Below, piece after piece: positions 48,401 through 61,790 of a DNA stretch of 64,000 bases (position 1 is the stretch's first letter; each line of letters starts with the position of its first letter). Origin of the DNA: Mugil cephalus (Eukaryota > Chordata > Actinopteri > Mugiliformes > Mugilidae); the NCBI RefSeq assembly GCF_022458985.1, contig NC_061772.1:8856001-8920000 (forward strand), read 5' to 3'. A program made the position numbers and the translations under genes. The notes beneath the pieces are model-generated. The model worked only from the letters and a program-made list of their open reading frames with translations. It did not search any database and was not told the origin of the DNA.

Positions 48401-51400
48401 TGAAAAAAGGCAATTCTCCTCTCATATGTAAAATGATCAACCAGAAAATAATGCAGACATCACCTTTTAGTTTATGTTAATACAATATAGTTTTTTTTTT
48501 TTTTTTTTTGCCTGGACTAAGTCTTATGTTGTGTATGTCTGAATAAATGTGTGGATAACACTTCCAGAAAAGCACGCAATGGTATGAGTATTACATGTCA
48601 GAAACTAAAAACTGCCCGGATCATAAAGACAGAACCTGCCATAGCCATTAAGGTGGTTTTAGAGTACTGCAGGACCTAGACACAGCACCGGGACCTAGCG
48701 CAGAAGCCTAAACTGCAGGTAAGACACACAGACACCTACACATCCAACCAGCTATCCCATTTTGACCTTTCCCCTGCCCAAAAACAAGCCCTTCCAGTCT
48801 CAAACACACACTATTCACTGGCAGCCCGTCATATACACACACTACACAGTGCAAATACAAACACTCAAACTCAAAGACATATCCATTAACAGCCATCTTC
48901 CTCTGTGTGAGCCGGTCCCCTGTAACCCTCAGCAAGGGTGGGAGACCCCGCACATTGTAGAGTGCTCGTTTACGCCTCTCAGATGGAGCCATGAATCCAA
49001 ATTGCCAATTATAAAGCAATTACAGGCAGCAGCGGGAGCAGACTCCTGCAGTCATTAAAGCAAAATGCCAACGCACCAAGGCCTCCCTCTCCTACTGCCT
49101 TGCATATCACCCCCCTCTGAAAACAGACTCATATCTCTGCCAGGGAGACACTATAATACCCTTCTAACTCCGGAAGAGGGACGCGTACATTTGAACACAC
49201 AGCAACAAGCAACTTCTTCTCGGACACTTCAGGGATCCGCTCTACTTGCAAATGGTTCGTATAAACGCGTGTCCTCATTGGTCCTCTGACTCTCTGAGAC
49301 CACCATTATATGCGCTTACTGAAGCGGCACTGCAGAAATAGGGGAGGCGCTATGACGCCAGCTTTAATGACACATGCCTGCTGTCCCCCCCAACCTCTAC
49401 CCCCTCATCCCCAACCTCTTGTCCATATCACCTCCCTCGGCCTCCTCGTTCTGTCAGGATGGCCCCAAGCCCCTCGTGGGGGCACCGTGAACCCAGTGAC
49501 ATGACCTTTTTCATTTTGAGCTTGACCTGTTACACACACACACACACACAGCCACCGTACAAAAGTCTACAAAAACATGCTTGCAAATGCTGTATACACA
49601 GAGCATTACGTACCATATATGTAGCTGTATATTTTTTTCTGCTCTTTTAAACTTTGATGCTGAATAAATGACAAAATGGGTGACATCACCGTGTCCCCCC
49701 CGTCTTTCCAACCCCTCCCAGCTCTGCCTGACCTTTGAACTGCAGAAGGGGTCATTCTGCAAAAGCTATCGCTACACCGGGTGCGGGTCAGGGGGGTTTC
49801 CATGAGAGAGGACAATGGCCTGAATGCTACCACACACTGCTTGCTGGCTGACCTCCTTACTCACCCTTCACTATCCCCCTTCTGTCCGTCTCCGGGGAAC
49901 CGTCAAAGTGTCTCAGAGAGTTTGCGCATGTTGCAGAGTGCTGTTCATAACCGTGCACTTGGCCTCAACCATTAGCCCTGAGCTGAGATAAGATGGCTTA
50001 AAGCAAGGCCATAATCCATAATCCACTCCTTATCAAAGCAAGCAGCTCTCCCTCTTTCTCCCCCTCTCTCTCCCACTACGTAACAAGACTGGTCGAGGAG
50101 GCAGAGGATACACTTGACTGCTCAGGTAAAAAGAGCGAGGCTTAAGGTGAGTTTGGGGGGGGGGGTTTAGGAAGCTCAAGGCCGGGACTCAGGAGGGACC
50201 GGTTCAAAGGGCAAGGGCCAGATGTTTGCTACAGTTGAGGCCGTCACCTCGATGTCCCAGCGGCAGCTAACATTGTTTCATTCAACACACAGAGCCTTTG
50301 AATTTGGTTGGGATGGAGCGGCGGAGTGGGACACATTAATAAACCTGCCGGCCGTGTCACATGTACGTATGTCAAGCGCACACTGCCACACTGTGCATTT
50401 CAGGCAAGCTACAAAATCCATTAATCCCCCCAAGCATCTGTCTATCTGTAATACTATAAGGGAAGCTGGATAATGAGACGATCTGAATGCTGCTTTATCA
50501 GACACATAATAGATGGCAGATTGACAGGACACTGCACGGAGAGTAAACACATCAGAAAAAAGAAAAAACAGAAAGAGCAACTGAGAGAAAAAAAAAAAGA
50601 GAAGAGCAGATTCAAGGTCAACGTATGTGTGTGTCTGTGTGTGGGTGAGGGGGTTGAAACGTGGCTTTACCTGGCGCCCCTCGTTCCTCCACAGGCCGTT
50701 GCTAGTCTTTGTTGGAGCAATGGTGACTACAGGTGGAGTATTTGGCACACTGTGGCCTGTTGGATTAACCAGGACAGGCCCTGGAACAAGAGGCCCCCTC
50801 TTGGGCGTACTGACTGGAGAGCTGTGGTTGGTAGCCGGGGACGACACTGGTGATGACTCGCTGCTGATGGAGGATGCAGCTGGGGAAAGACAGAGACAAA
50901 TGAGAACAGTTAAAAAAAAAAAGGTGCTGTTGATCTGTGATTTTCCCTACTAACATAAGGCAAATGTAACAACACTATGATTCTGTAGCTACTTCACGAG
51001 GGAATAAAAAGAGGTTGTGTCCCTACAATAGCAACAAATAACGTCCGTGCACAAAAACAGAGTGCCAGATGGATGGCCCTAGGCCCATATTATGAGCTGA
51101 CAGCGATCAGGATGGGCAGCCCTGTGAGAATCACACAGCCTTGACATACAGGACACACACAAAGCACAAGAAAACACTGCTTGAGAATGAGCAGCTATAC
51201 TGTATGTATATGCAAGCAGCCCCACACCAGACTCCCCCCCTCCACCACGCACGCACAGCAGGTGGTGAAACGCTGGCCCAATGAGCTTCTCTGTTGGGCT
51301 GTAGCTGTGCCACATTAACAAAGCCCTCAAGGGAAACCCTGTAGCGCAGGGTCGCGGTCTGGTCACATGCCTGGCTTTCCACACATCTTGCGTTTCTCTC

Positions 51401-54400
51401 TCTCTAGTTCCAAAGCTCTCAAATGATAGCATGTCCACGTCCACCTATCACTGCAGTTCCTTCTTAGCCTTCTTCAGTGAGCTACACAATCTGTTCCTCT
51501 GTCTCAACTACATCCACCACAACTCTCCCCATTTTCTTACTGTTAACATGTGTGTTTTGTCTTTTTTTCCTCTCAATCCCTCTCTTCTTCTGCAGCTTCT
51601 GCCTCTCCTCCTGATAGTACAGTGTGTGTCTCCTCTGCTCAGAGCGAACGCAGTACAACACAGTCAAACTGGGTCACAATCCTCTCAATCAGACACATAC
51701 TTTGGTGCAGCAAAAAGGACAGTGAAAGATGCGTGCTCATATCTGAGTGTGCAGGTAGTGTGCTTTTGTGCATCAACGAGGTTACATGCAGCTATGTTTA
51801 AAAAAGGCAGCTGAAACCTCAGACCAGTTTCAGGTCTGCTCGTCTCCAATTATCACCACCTGAACAAAAACCGCAGATCTCTACTCAACTGCCATTTCTT
51901 CCCTGCTTTGGTCTCCGTGGCAACATAACCCAACAGACAATGTCAGCATGTAGTAGGCGCGGTCAGGATATTAAATGATTTTTAAACACTTCATTCTGAC
52001 TAATACCACTAAATAATGGAAAGAATCAATAATGGCAATGTGATGATGTCTGGAGAAAATCTGAAAATCTATGTGCGAGTGGGTTTGGGATGGGGAGGGC
52101 AAGGAAAAAAAGATGTGTGAGGAAAAGATGGTAATGATACATGTGAGGTGAGACATGAAAATGAAAAATGATAGGAGATGGGGGATGATTGGGAAAAAAC
52201 AACGAGCGATAGTGCAAAAGAGGTGCGAGGTGAGGTGGGAGATGGAGCGGAAAGGAAAGCAGAGAGATAAGGGTTGCAGATGGGTGAGTGGGTGGCAGTG
52301 GTGGCGTGGGGGCATGGGGGGGGGGGGGGGCAGTCATATCTTGTCTGCACAATGGCAATTAGTGGCCTAATCCTCCCCCCTCACCTTGGAGAGCCATTAC
52401 TCTCCCCTGCAAGACTAGGCCAATCAATAGCAGCCCACTCAGCCTGGGGAATGGAGCTACACTTAATACAGCTCTAGTGTCACAGCCTATTCACTCATCA
52501 CACACACTCACAACATGCATACGCATGGATGGGGGAACAAATAAAGCTGGAGGGAGGGAAGGGGCGGCGGTGGGGTGATCACAGTGATTCTGAACTGCTA
52601 AGCAACAGACCTCTGCTCCATCTATTTCTTTCAGATCCCTCTCCCTCTCCCCCCCATCTCCTCCTTTTCCATGTAGAGGCAGAGCGGACCAGAGAAGAGG
52701 CAGGGCAGACTAAATAATTAAGAGAGCAGGAAGAGAAGCAGGTGAGGGGAAGAAGGAAATAAAAGAGACAAGGGCTGTCTACCAACGGTTTCATTCTCTC
52801 CACAATCTGTGTGCACTTCCTTCCTCAGTGGGTATCCCCACCGCACACAAAAATCACAAATGGGTATTATTCCTCTATCACTGCCTTCTCCTCTGACCCT
52901 TCATTTCTTTTCTGTTAGTCGAACACTGAGCATGCCAACCAGATGTACATCTGTCAGACGGACTTTTATGAACACATGCACAATATTTACAGGGTGCCAT
53001 GGCTCTTGGAGGTGTCTTGCAGGAGTGGTTCAGTGTCCGTGTGTGATTATATATATGCAGGTTTCCCTTTATGTTTCTTATAAATTGACGCAAATCCACA
53101 TGCTCCTTTCCTTTATCAAGCCACCACGCCTCATCAAAGATCTCCTCTTGTGCCATTTTCAGTCCCCCTCCACTGATTTCCATACCTATGCATCTATTTG
53201 CCCCTCCCTCATATCATATTGCCATGTGATTGGAGAAAAATTACATATATGAAGCATGTGACTGGCAACAACCTGCTGTCATTTCTGCCATAAACTCCTC
53301 CCTTTCCATCTATACAGAAACAAGATGGCCACACATGCTGGTCCTGTAGGGACCCAGAAGAGTCAGACGAGGAGGAACAGAGCCTTCGTCCCCAGAGTCT
53401 AAAATTGGCTCATCAGCTCTCAACCTGCACTTCATTAGCAGCACTGATTGTCACTTGCTTGCTGTGTTGGGGGGGGTGTGAGGTGTGATGATGGGGTCGG
53501 GAGGGGGCAGCAGGGGGGAGGGCAGGGGATGGGCAGAAGAGGCAGAGACGGAGGGAGAGAACAAGAAGAAGAGAGTGAGAGAGAAAAAATGCTGTCTTAG
53601 TCCCAAGCTGTGTGTGATTAATGTGAAGCTCCTTTCTCCATCGCCTCCTCTATTACCAGTCCCACTCTCCCAGACTGCCTCCACACTTGACCGCTCAAGC
53701 TGAGCCACGCACACATGCTCACGCACACACACAAAAGACACAACCAACAGCAGTCATGAGCAAACAAACCAAGCTGCGGTCAGAGGCTGTGGCCAAGTGT
53801 CCATGTGTAAACGGTAGCCTTTACTTCAGCCAATGACCCGATGAAACAGGAAAAAAAAAAAAAAAACGCATCACCACGCCTCTTCAGTAGGTTCTTTTGG
53901 AGAGTCAAGCGGCTACAATGTGAATGGGGTCCACTAAATATCTAGCAGGACTTCATAGGGTGACAACGCTACACAAAAATATTTCTCTGCAGCCAAATGG
54001 CCTCTTCCCATCCACTGCCACGACCACCTCTGTCAAAACGGCCAGGCATAGTAAGCCCAGCCAGGCAGAAGCTACTCTCCTACACCCTGCCAACACACCC
54101 AGCCCTCCACACACCTCCTCCCTCCCAGCATGCATTACAACAACATCAGCACTTAATTAAACAGTCCATTTCACACCTGGTGTGCGTAGCAGTGCCCAGC
54201 CAACCCTGCATCCATATGCCACCCCACCAGCGCACACTAGCACAAGCCTCAACACGTGCACTCCAACACACAATCACACTCTTGCGCGCAAACACTGCAC
54301 ACACCTGCTACTACAGTCTTGCCATGCACTGACAACACAACACAAAGCCTGTAATCTGCATCACTGAGTTGGGGGAGGGGAGAGGCGCACGGTGTGTGTT

Positions 54401-57400
54401 GCTGTGCCAGTGAGAGAATGGAAGACGGTACAAGATGGCGGACAGAAATAAGATGAGCAATCTTTAATGCATTCTGCTTACTGCACATTACACTTAAATT
54501 GTGCTCCACTAGTGTAGAGAGTGGGGAGATGTGTATGGGTGCTGTGTATATAGAGACAGAGAAGGAAGGAGAAAGCAAATGAGCTTGTTTGTGAGTGTTT
54601 CAGGGACAGTCACAGCCTGAAGGGTTTGCCTTTGAGAAACACACACACTGAACACAGCAAGGCTGTGGAGCTCCAGGCAGGCTCCAGATGGAGAGGTCAG
54701 AGACACACTGCCCCGCTGTCCCAGCATGCTCTGGGCTCCCAGAAACAAGGGAAGCCTCCGGCCACACACATCCATGCACACACGAAACTGTACACGCAAC
54801 AAAGCTACACACAATCTGACCGGCACCCCAGGTTTTCACATACCTACTAATTACTTTCTATTTTGTTTTCTTTCCAGCCCGTTTGTTCCATCTTTCTGGT
54901 ATACCTTTATTCACCCTCTCTTTATTCTGCCTCCTGGCAGTGTACTACGGTTGGTGTAAACATAGTCATGGAACTGGTGGTGTTTATGTGTCTAAGAGTG
55001 AGTGAGTGAGAAGAAACAACAGAGAGGATTAATCCCAATTAATCAGATATCAGCAGGTCTGCCTTTTGGAGCCAGTGTGTTATCTGTGTCTGTGTGCTTG
55101 CATATGTGATGCAGTGTGTTTTCATGCGAGCGTACGCTGCACGAGAGTGTGTCCTTTATGCTGCTCCAATACTCATTATCCATCACCTCCCCTCTTGAGC
55201 GCAGCACTCACTACACAGAGCTATTCATTATACTCGCCACAGACAAGTGACGATGTATGCGACTATGTGTGCGCAAACGTGTGTGTGGGTGTGTATATAA
55301 ACAGCAGCCGTGCTCAGGGTCTTAAATCAGTTCAGCAGCTGGTGGCGGTGATACTAGTACTCAAACCTAACTAATTCCTCAAGGCCTCAGGACACTGAGT
55401 CATGGCACCTCGTATATACTGCACCACTCAGCCCAAAGCATCAACCAGAGGGCAAGAGAAAGACAAAGGGAGGTTGAGTCAAAAGGTAATGAAAGGACAG
55501 CAGGCTGGAGCATGCAAAGAAATCACGGAGCTTACACAGTCGCAAAGACAACCGTGCGTATGAGCGGCGGTGTTTGGGTGTGTTGCCTATAAATACAGGC
55601 TGAGCAGACAGAAAAGTGACTTGGAGTTCCCGGGGCCTCACGTCTCTCTGCCCACCCTGGAGCCGGCGCTCTTAACACAGGCAGTTGCCCCTTACGCCTG
55701 ACGGCTGACTCACCAACACATCACTACTCCAACCAGGCGGTACAGTCAGAGGGCCTCAAATATAACAATGGGGCTTTTTGTGTGCTTCATAAAAAGGTGG
55801 CGGAGCTTCATAAGATAGGATCTAGTGTCTGTTTGCATGACGAAGACACAGACAGGAAATCTCTTCTTTGACACATTGTGATTACAAATAGAGCAGCTCA
55901 CACTTATTCTCACCTCGCTACACAATGAGACGTAAAAAAAGCAGAAATATTAAAAATCTGGACAAAGAGAAGACTGTCCTTGTGCTGTTTAGCTGCAACT
56001 GACAAAACGGCACATGCCTCAGATAAGACAGAAAAAAAATCCAATAAAAAAAGGGAGTCCACAATAACATGAAAAGACAGGACAGGCCTCTGGAAGTAGT
56101 GGTTGTACAGAGATAGAGAAAGTAATAGGGCTGACATGATCGGGATGAAGGATGAATGGAGATGATGGGGAGAAGGACTGAGAGGGAGGAGAGGAGATGT
56201 TGGTATCTGAGCTCTCTCTCTCTTTCTCTCTGTAATAAATCATCTGCAGGGTTGTGGGTCCCAGACTGCTATGGGCTGGGGAGCGAGGTGTCCAGGGACA
56301 GCCAGGAAGGAGGGGACCAACTGATTTAAGAGCCAGAGCAAGGGTGGACAGCTGGGGTAGCTGGGCCTCTCTGCAGCCAAGGCACAGAGCCACACATCCA
56401 CACACAAACATACAACGACTTCACAATGAGAATTTTCCTACGGAGGTTCTCCTGCACTGATTCTGCTTTGTAAGCTTGTTTGTGTGTTTATATATAGATG
56501 CTTAAGAGACACACATAAGCGCTGGTAAGTACTTGTACATGAATATGTGTCCTGGAGACCAGGCTAGCATTTACTAAACATAAAGGAAAGATGAGAGTAA
56601 GAAACTCGCAAAATCAGCAGTTCAAAAACATTTACATGGATCTTTGAACAATCATGTTTTAGGAATAGTTCAGAAGGCCAAAATATAAGGTTAAGAACTG
56701 GAGACTCAACCACCTAGTGCTTATTTCATATACATACCGCCCCAGAAGTTCTGAGAGATGGGGATTTTGTTGGATGTTTCATGTGGGTAGCCACTGACAA
56801 AGAGGTATGAATGATGAGGAACTGGAGAGCCAAGATATACACACTGACAAGCTCACCCAAGCGTACATGGACACACACACAGCACATTAAGTGGGTCAGC
56901 TAGAGTAGCTCCTTTTCATAGTAGTATCTCCAGGGATACTAACTAATTCAATTCTGCGTGAGTATCACTTCATTGCTATTAGCCATTCTCTGTTGCTATA
57001 CATACAGTACTGATCTTTGAGTCGACATGTATGCACACAGAGCTCAAATCAACTGTGAAGTCCAAATGCTGAAATGCGTCACATCCATGTTGCGTGGCTT
57101 TACCTCGAGGTTCTTCAGCCTGTTTTGCCAGTTTACGGAGGGCTGCAGCAAATCCAGAATGAGCTGACTGAGCAGCTGGACTTCCATTGGCTACGATGGA
57201 GCCGTTCAGAGGTGACGGGGTAAGGGGGCTGACCGTCGCCGTGGTACGGGTCGCCGTGGAGATCATTCCTAACGATGGTGACTTTGGCTCATGGCTCATG
57301 CCTATGAATGGAAAGAAAAGGGAGGACATCCGGGAAGTATTAATAATCAATACTGCATTAAACTGAAAGAACGAGAAATAAATAAAAAATATTCCTGTCC

Positions 57401-58191
57401 AAACACAAACACATGTATTGAAATAAATGTGCAAGGACAAACACAAACTTAAGTGGACTAAATAGTCACATAGTTGTTTTACTGACACACAGACACTCTG
57501 GATATCTGGACGTGACAGCTGGGGAGGATGCAGATTGGTAGAGGGGCTTTGGTTGTGTGGCTTAGGGTCAGAGGTGAGAGGCTAGGAGGGCAGGTCACCC
57601 TCCCTCTGCTCAAAGAGCCGGAGTTGACTGCGTGTCTGCCAGAGGTCCATGGTCATTCAATTTACACAACAGCTCTACTGAGCATGCCCCAACATTACCA
57701 TGGTGATACAGGTAATTTCTTAGTGGCATTATGTTATAGTGTAATTAACAGATTCGGTGTTAAACATCCTTACTGCTCCCTGCTAAAATGTAACAAATTA
57801 GCAACTCACTGGCTCCCTCACGGTACCATCATTTAAGAAAAACTATCTCACTTATGTTGTTAATGTTGTGCCAAAGTGCTACAAGAACCTTTCTCCGTTA
57901 TAGGGTATGATTAAGTAAGAGGAAAAACTGATGATTTGAAAAAGACCAAAAGCTAGACAATATCTGAATTTTGTCAATTTTGAAAGATGTTTTTATTTTT
58001 ATAGTTAAGGGTCGTTGCGAGGGTAGAAAATGTGAGGAAGGCTGAAACGGCTGTCCCTTTCCTTCCTGTGCATGTGTGTGTGTTGAAAAGTGACACCATG
58101 TTGACAGACCCTCGGTCAGTGGAATCCCTAAATGCCAGAGCGGAGTCTGATAGCCTGACGTGCTCAAGCAAAACCGACACACGCACGCACG

Positions 58192-58252
<61 letters not shown>

Positions 58253-59134
58253 AGGGTGGCTCAGAGGACAGTGTGAGTTCAGACTAGTGATGTTTCTGTT
58301 TGGCACAAGCATTAACGGTTACACACGCGCGCTGGAGATTGTTCAGGATCCTCCTTAAATCAACATTCAAAGTAAACTTCCAGCTCAGAGACGTATATGA
58401 TAAAATAATGCTGAAATTAGAGCTGCTTACTAATGGTGTATCAATAGCACAATTAGATGAGTAGAAGTTATATCTGGGTTTACCCCAGAGGCTGAGAGGG
58501 CTATAAAAAGATCATGTTCCCTCCTGAGAGCAGAGTAGAGGCACGGCTCCATGTGCGTTTGAGTGGACACATACAGAAGCAAGTCATGCTTAAGGGAGTG
58601 AATAGCATTCCCAACACCTCCTGAGCTGTCCTGCATGTAGCCTCCCAGCTACCCAGTGCACTTTGAATGACCCCGGCAAACAATTAATAATGGAATCGAC
58701 AATGACGACGATGGAACAACCCACACAGCACCAGCGATAGACCGGCAAACGGGAAAGCACACACCAAGTACACTCTCAGTCCGATAACGTTACTTTGTTG
58801 AGACAATAGTGTTTTGCTCTTCCTTCCACTTCCAGCGAAAGTAAAACAAAAAAAGTCAGAGAAGACGAGAAAGTTTTTAGAAAACTAAAACACGACAGAG
58901 GCTGGCCACGGCGTATTTTCAGACCGTATCAACCGCACAAATAAAACCACAATACAAACAGAAACGCATGCGAGCAACGCCGTGAGACAGGCAAGCGTGT
59001 AGCCTGACAAATCCACAGAGGCACACATCCGGAGGTCTGGTAGCGGTTCGCAACCCCCCTCCCCTCCTCAGAGATTAAAAGCATGGCTGAAGCTCCTTAC
59101 TGCACAAAGGAGTGGAGTCGCCTGGATCCCCCAT
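36490..59134 (-). CDS. gse1: Genetic suppressor element 1 (GSE1 coiled-coil protein; 16 coding exons, 1253 aa)
   Basis: Exons: 59134-59101, 57301-57104, 50879-50671, 46045-45879, 45575-45375, 44156-43989, 43849-43485, 43198-42874, 41511-40868, 40741-40629, 40510-40246, 39443-39330, 39125-38751, 38137-37799, 37196-37093, 36630-36490. Frame is continuous. GSE1 blocks in order: [12 protein letters not shown] and [16 protein letters not shown] (about 13-77), [43 protein letters not shown] (about 270), an R/E/D mixed-charge helix (about 330-400), [36 protein letters not shown] (about 771), [36 protein letters not shown], an acidic run, and the C-terminal coiled coil ending [13 protein letters not shown]1 is a nuclear scaffold of a CoREST/HDAC/LSD1 repressor complex. 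The first exon ([11 protein letters not shown], good Kozak context) is chosen by splice phase and is the least certain part; M13 in exon 2 is an alternative start. Confidence 0.92.
43590..43848 (-). other. gse1: gse1 mixed-charge Arg/Glu repeat region
   Basis: This part of exon 7 encodes about 70 residues of alternating RE, ER, EK and RD after LHLEDELRQ. It predicts a long, solvent-exposed single helix. The DNA is a purine-rich near-repeat (pyrimidine on the plus strand) that opens long false frames on the other strand. Similar tracts occur in mammalian GSE1. Confidence 0.9.
44157..45374 (-). other. gse1: gse1 intron 5
   Basis: About 1.2 kb between exons 5 and 6. It holds the candidate alternative first exon at 44243-44289, a short TG tract near 44384-44398 and AT-rich DNA. 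No other feature seen. Confidence 0.6.
44243..44289 (-). CDS. gse1: Candidate alternative first coding exon of gse1
   Basis: ATG at 44289 in strong Kozak context (TAAG-ATG-G) opens [16 protein letters not shown] and reaches a donor CACAG/GTTAAT at 44243. Its phase joins exactly to exon 6 at 44156, giving R then [11 protein letters not shown]. Its 47 bases cannot be inserted between exons 5 and 6 without a frameshift, and exons 5 and 6 join in frame without it. So it is either an internal-promoter first exon or chance. Confidence 0.35.
46046..50670 (-). other. gse1: gse1 intron 3 (4.6 kb)
   Basis: Starts with a TG/CG microsatellite and G run (46133-46188). No other gene is recognised. Segments near 48950-49060 and 49990-50480 are of balanced composition and rich in homeodomain-type TAATT/ATTA and GATA words, unlike the surrounding low-complexity DNA; they are candidate conserved enhancers, not proven. 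Confidence 0.45.
50880..57103 (-). other. gse1: gse1 intron 2 (6.2 kb)
   Basis: No exon recognised. It contains a run of 15 G at 52316-52330 and a dense G-run cluster at 53468-53530 on the plus strand, plus many short CA tracts. The segment 52370-52480 (GGCAATTAGTGGCCTAATCC) looks like a possible conserved element. Purine-rich stretches near 52155-52360 and 53485-53590 are low complexity. Confidence 0.45.
53468..53530 (+). repeat. G-run cluster with quadruplex potential in gse1 intron 2
   Basis: At least five runs of four or more G within about 60 bases, separated by short loops. This is the gse1 template strand, so a quadruplex could form in DNA but not in the gse1 pre-mRNA. Confidence 0.6.
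57302..59100 (-). other. gse1: gse1 intron 1
   Basis: About 1.8 kb. Contains the long CA microsatellite at 58194-58250. No other feature is supported. Confidence 0.55.
58194..58250. repeat. CA microsatellite, about 28 units
   Basis: An uninterrupted CA run in gse1 intron 1, the longest in the window and likely highly polymorphic. Confidence 0.95.
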
Positions 59135-59600
59135 GGCTGCATCTTCACGTAGAGCCCAGCCCAGTTCACACCGGCAGCGACGGACAGGACACACACCATC
59201 TTCCTACTCCCCTCTCCCTCTCTCTCTCTCTGTCTCTCTCTCTCTCGCGCTCTCCTTCTATCGACCTCCTCTTGCCGGTCCACCCTCTCCCTCCCTGCCT
59301 GCCTCCCTGCCTTCCTGTTTCTCGCACTGCAGCTCACAAAGACCGTTTAGAGCTTATCTAACAAAGCAACACACCACACATGCTGCCTATCTCTCTCCCC
59401 TCCTTGCTGGAGCTCGCTCTCAAAGTGAGAAAACAGAAATTCTTAGGCTAGCAGCTGCTGCGATGTCACATGACCTCATCCACCCTTTCCCTCCCTCCCA
59501 CCCCCCCACCCCCCTTACACTCTCCCTCACTCCTCCTCCCCTTCCCCTCTCAACCTATAATTCCTCAGCCATTTGTAGATAACAGACACAGGCATGCATG
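59135..59600 (-). promoter_or_regulatory. gse1: gse1 5' leader and putative promoter
   Basis: Directly above the chosen start codon the transcript strand has a GA-rich block (plus-strand CT repeat, about 59211-59252), then pyrimidine/purine-biased DNA. No TATA box is seen. An out-of-frame upstream ATG lies about ten bases above the start codon (ATGCAGCCATGG). Transcription start is not determined. Confidence 0.45.
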
Positions 59601-61756
59601 CTCTGCCAAGGCGAACTGGAGGAGGGGGAGGGGAGAGGAGGAGGAACAGAGGAGGGTGCTCAGCCCTTCACCACATATGACCCCATTGGTGGGGAGCATC
59701 AGGCAGCGTGTATGAATACGTGTGTGTGCATAAACAGGGGGTTGGGGCGGGTTAACATATGAGGCGGACAGAAAAGCGGCTTCTTAAAAAATAAAGAAAA
59801 CAGCAAAGAGAAAGTGGAGATGATGAGCATGCCCTGGCTTGTGTTAAGCCTTGCAGCAAAAGAGAGAGAATCTCGTCAAATCTGTCTCTTTTCAATTTAC
59901 TTTGTTCTCACAGTTGTTCTTTCACAATAGAAATGTGGCGTTAAAAATTAAAACCGGAAATGAAAGAAATGAATCCTTCCTAAATCAACTTCACCACAAA
60001 CATGAAGTCATACAAAGAAGGCAACTTACATTCACACACGCCCGCATGGCTACACACTGATAACAACCCCTTGTAAATCTACTATATTTGTCGGTGCGGA
60101 GAAAATGAAGGCGAAACAGTGGTCGCGTAGCCACGGGTGGAGGGCTCAGGGAAAGGGTAAAAGCGTGGGTTTGACTTCCCCTCTGTCTGTCCTGCTGTCA
60201 TTGCAGGGGTGTGAATGAGTTGGTTCTTTAGTCATTTCCTCCTTCCGTCATTTGCTGCTTTTCTCAGAACAGCGGAGGAGCAAATAAGCAAGAACGATGA
60301 CAGGGAGTAAAGCCACACAGTGGCCAGCACAGTGCCAAAGGCCACCTCTTGAAAAAGCTCCTTTCTATTCATAAAGACACGGTCGGTTTCCCTTGAGAAA
60401 ACAAAAGCCTGCTAAACTCTTTAAGTCTCTCTGAATGTCTTCCACCCCTTTCCTGTCTAACATAATCACCCAGCCAGTTTTAGAGAATAGTGTCTCTCTG
60501 CGGTCTGCATTGAGATCTGTCTGAAGACACTTGAAGCAACCACAACAACAAATCATATCATACAAGGTTGAGGTGCTGTATGCACTAACATAGATTTCTC
60601 ATAGATTAGCCTTCCTCTTCTGGTACTAAGAGGCAGAACCATAACTCACGGGGAATCCCTTTGGCCTCAGGAGAAACAATTTCCCTGGTTCAAGTCTAGC
60701 TTTGTTGCATGTCACCCCAATCTCTCTGCACTCATTTCCTGTCAACCTTCCATTTCCCATGTCTAGTAAAGTACACAAAACATACGACTGAGGTGCAGCT
60801 CCATGAGAAACCAGTAAGAACCAGAAGCACTGGTAGAGGGAGTCACCGAAAAAGAATTAGCAATGGAATGTTCCTAATTAATTACCATATTAAGAATAGC
60901 ATGGATAAACGCAAACATGCACACTAGGCTAGTGTAAATCCATGAAAGTATTATATTTATGTGGGTGGACATAGTCTAACAAGAGTTTTTCCTGCTCAAT
61001 GTTTCCCCATTTCTTTGTAAACAATCCAGCAATCGGAGGCTGTATTTTCAGACTAAGTAATGATGAATACCATGATCTCAGCAAGCCCCGGTTGACTCAT
61101 GACTTATGAATTTCCAGATAAGTGTGGCTATCTCCACCTTAAACCATGACTCTGTTGCAATTCACTTAGTATTTGAGGCAGTCTCTCCAAACATCCAGCA
61201 GATGGCATCGCCTCACAGTTAATCGTGGCAATCGTCTGTCAGGGAAACCACATACAGTATGTCACAGCTTTTAAATCCAAAGATGCTCGAAGGAAAAATA
61301 GATTTATATGACATTGTTGAAAATCATACAAAGACAAAACAAATGGCTGAATCCACATTTGAGCTTAAGAACCTTTAACCAATGTACTTGGGAATTTTTA
61401 AAATGTGAATAAATTACATTTTTTTTTTGGTATTGCATTGAACATTTCTGCTGACACCCCAAGGGTTAAAGGAGTCTGCTACACACCAAGCTTCCTGATG
61501 CAATTAACCCTTTGAATGCCGTTAGACCCCGAGGGAAAACAAACAAAGCCCTGGGAAAAAAAAAAGAATGTAGATTACAACAAGCCACATACAAGCACGA
61601 TCCCACCCATGCGCACACACACACAAGCTTGCACACACACAGAACAGATTGACTGCTAAATGGCATACAGTAAACACACAGTTTTAACACCCAGCTGGGA
61701 GAAAAGCCGATCACTAACTCCCATAGTCAAACAAACACACTGACACACAAGCACCG

Positions 61757-61790
<34 letters not shown>

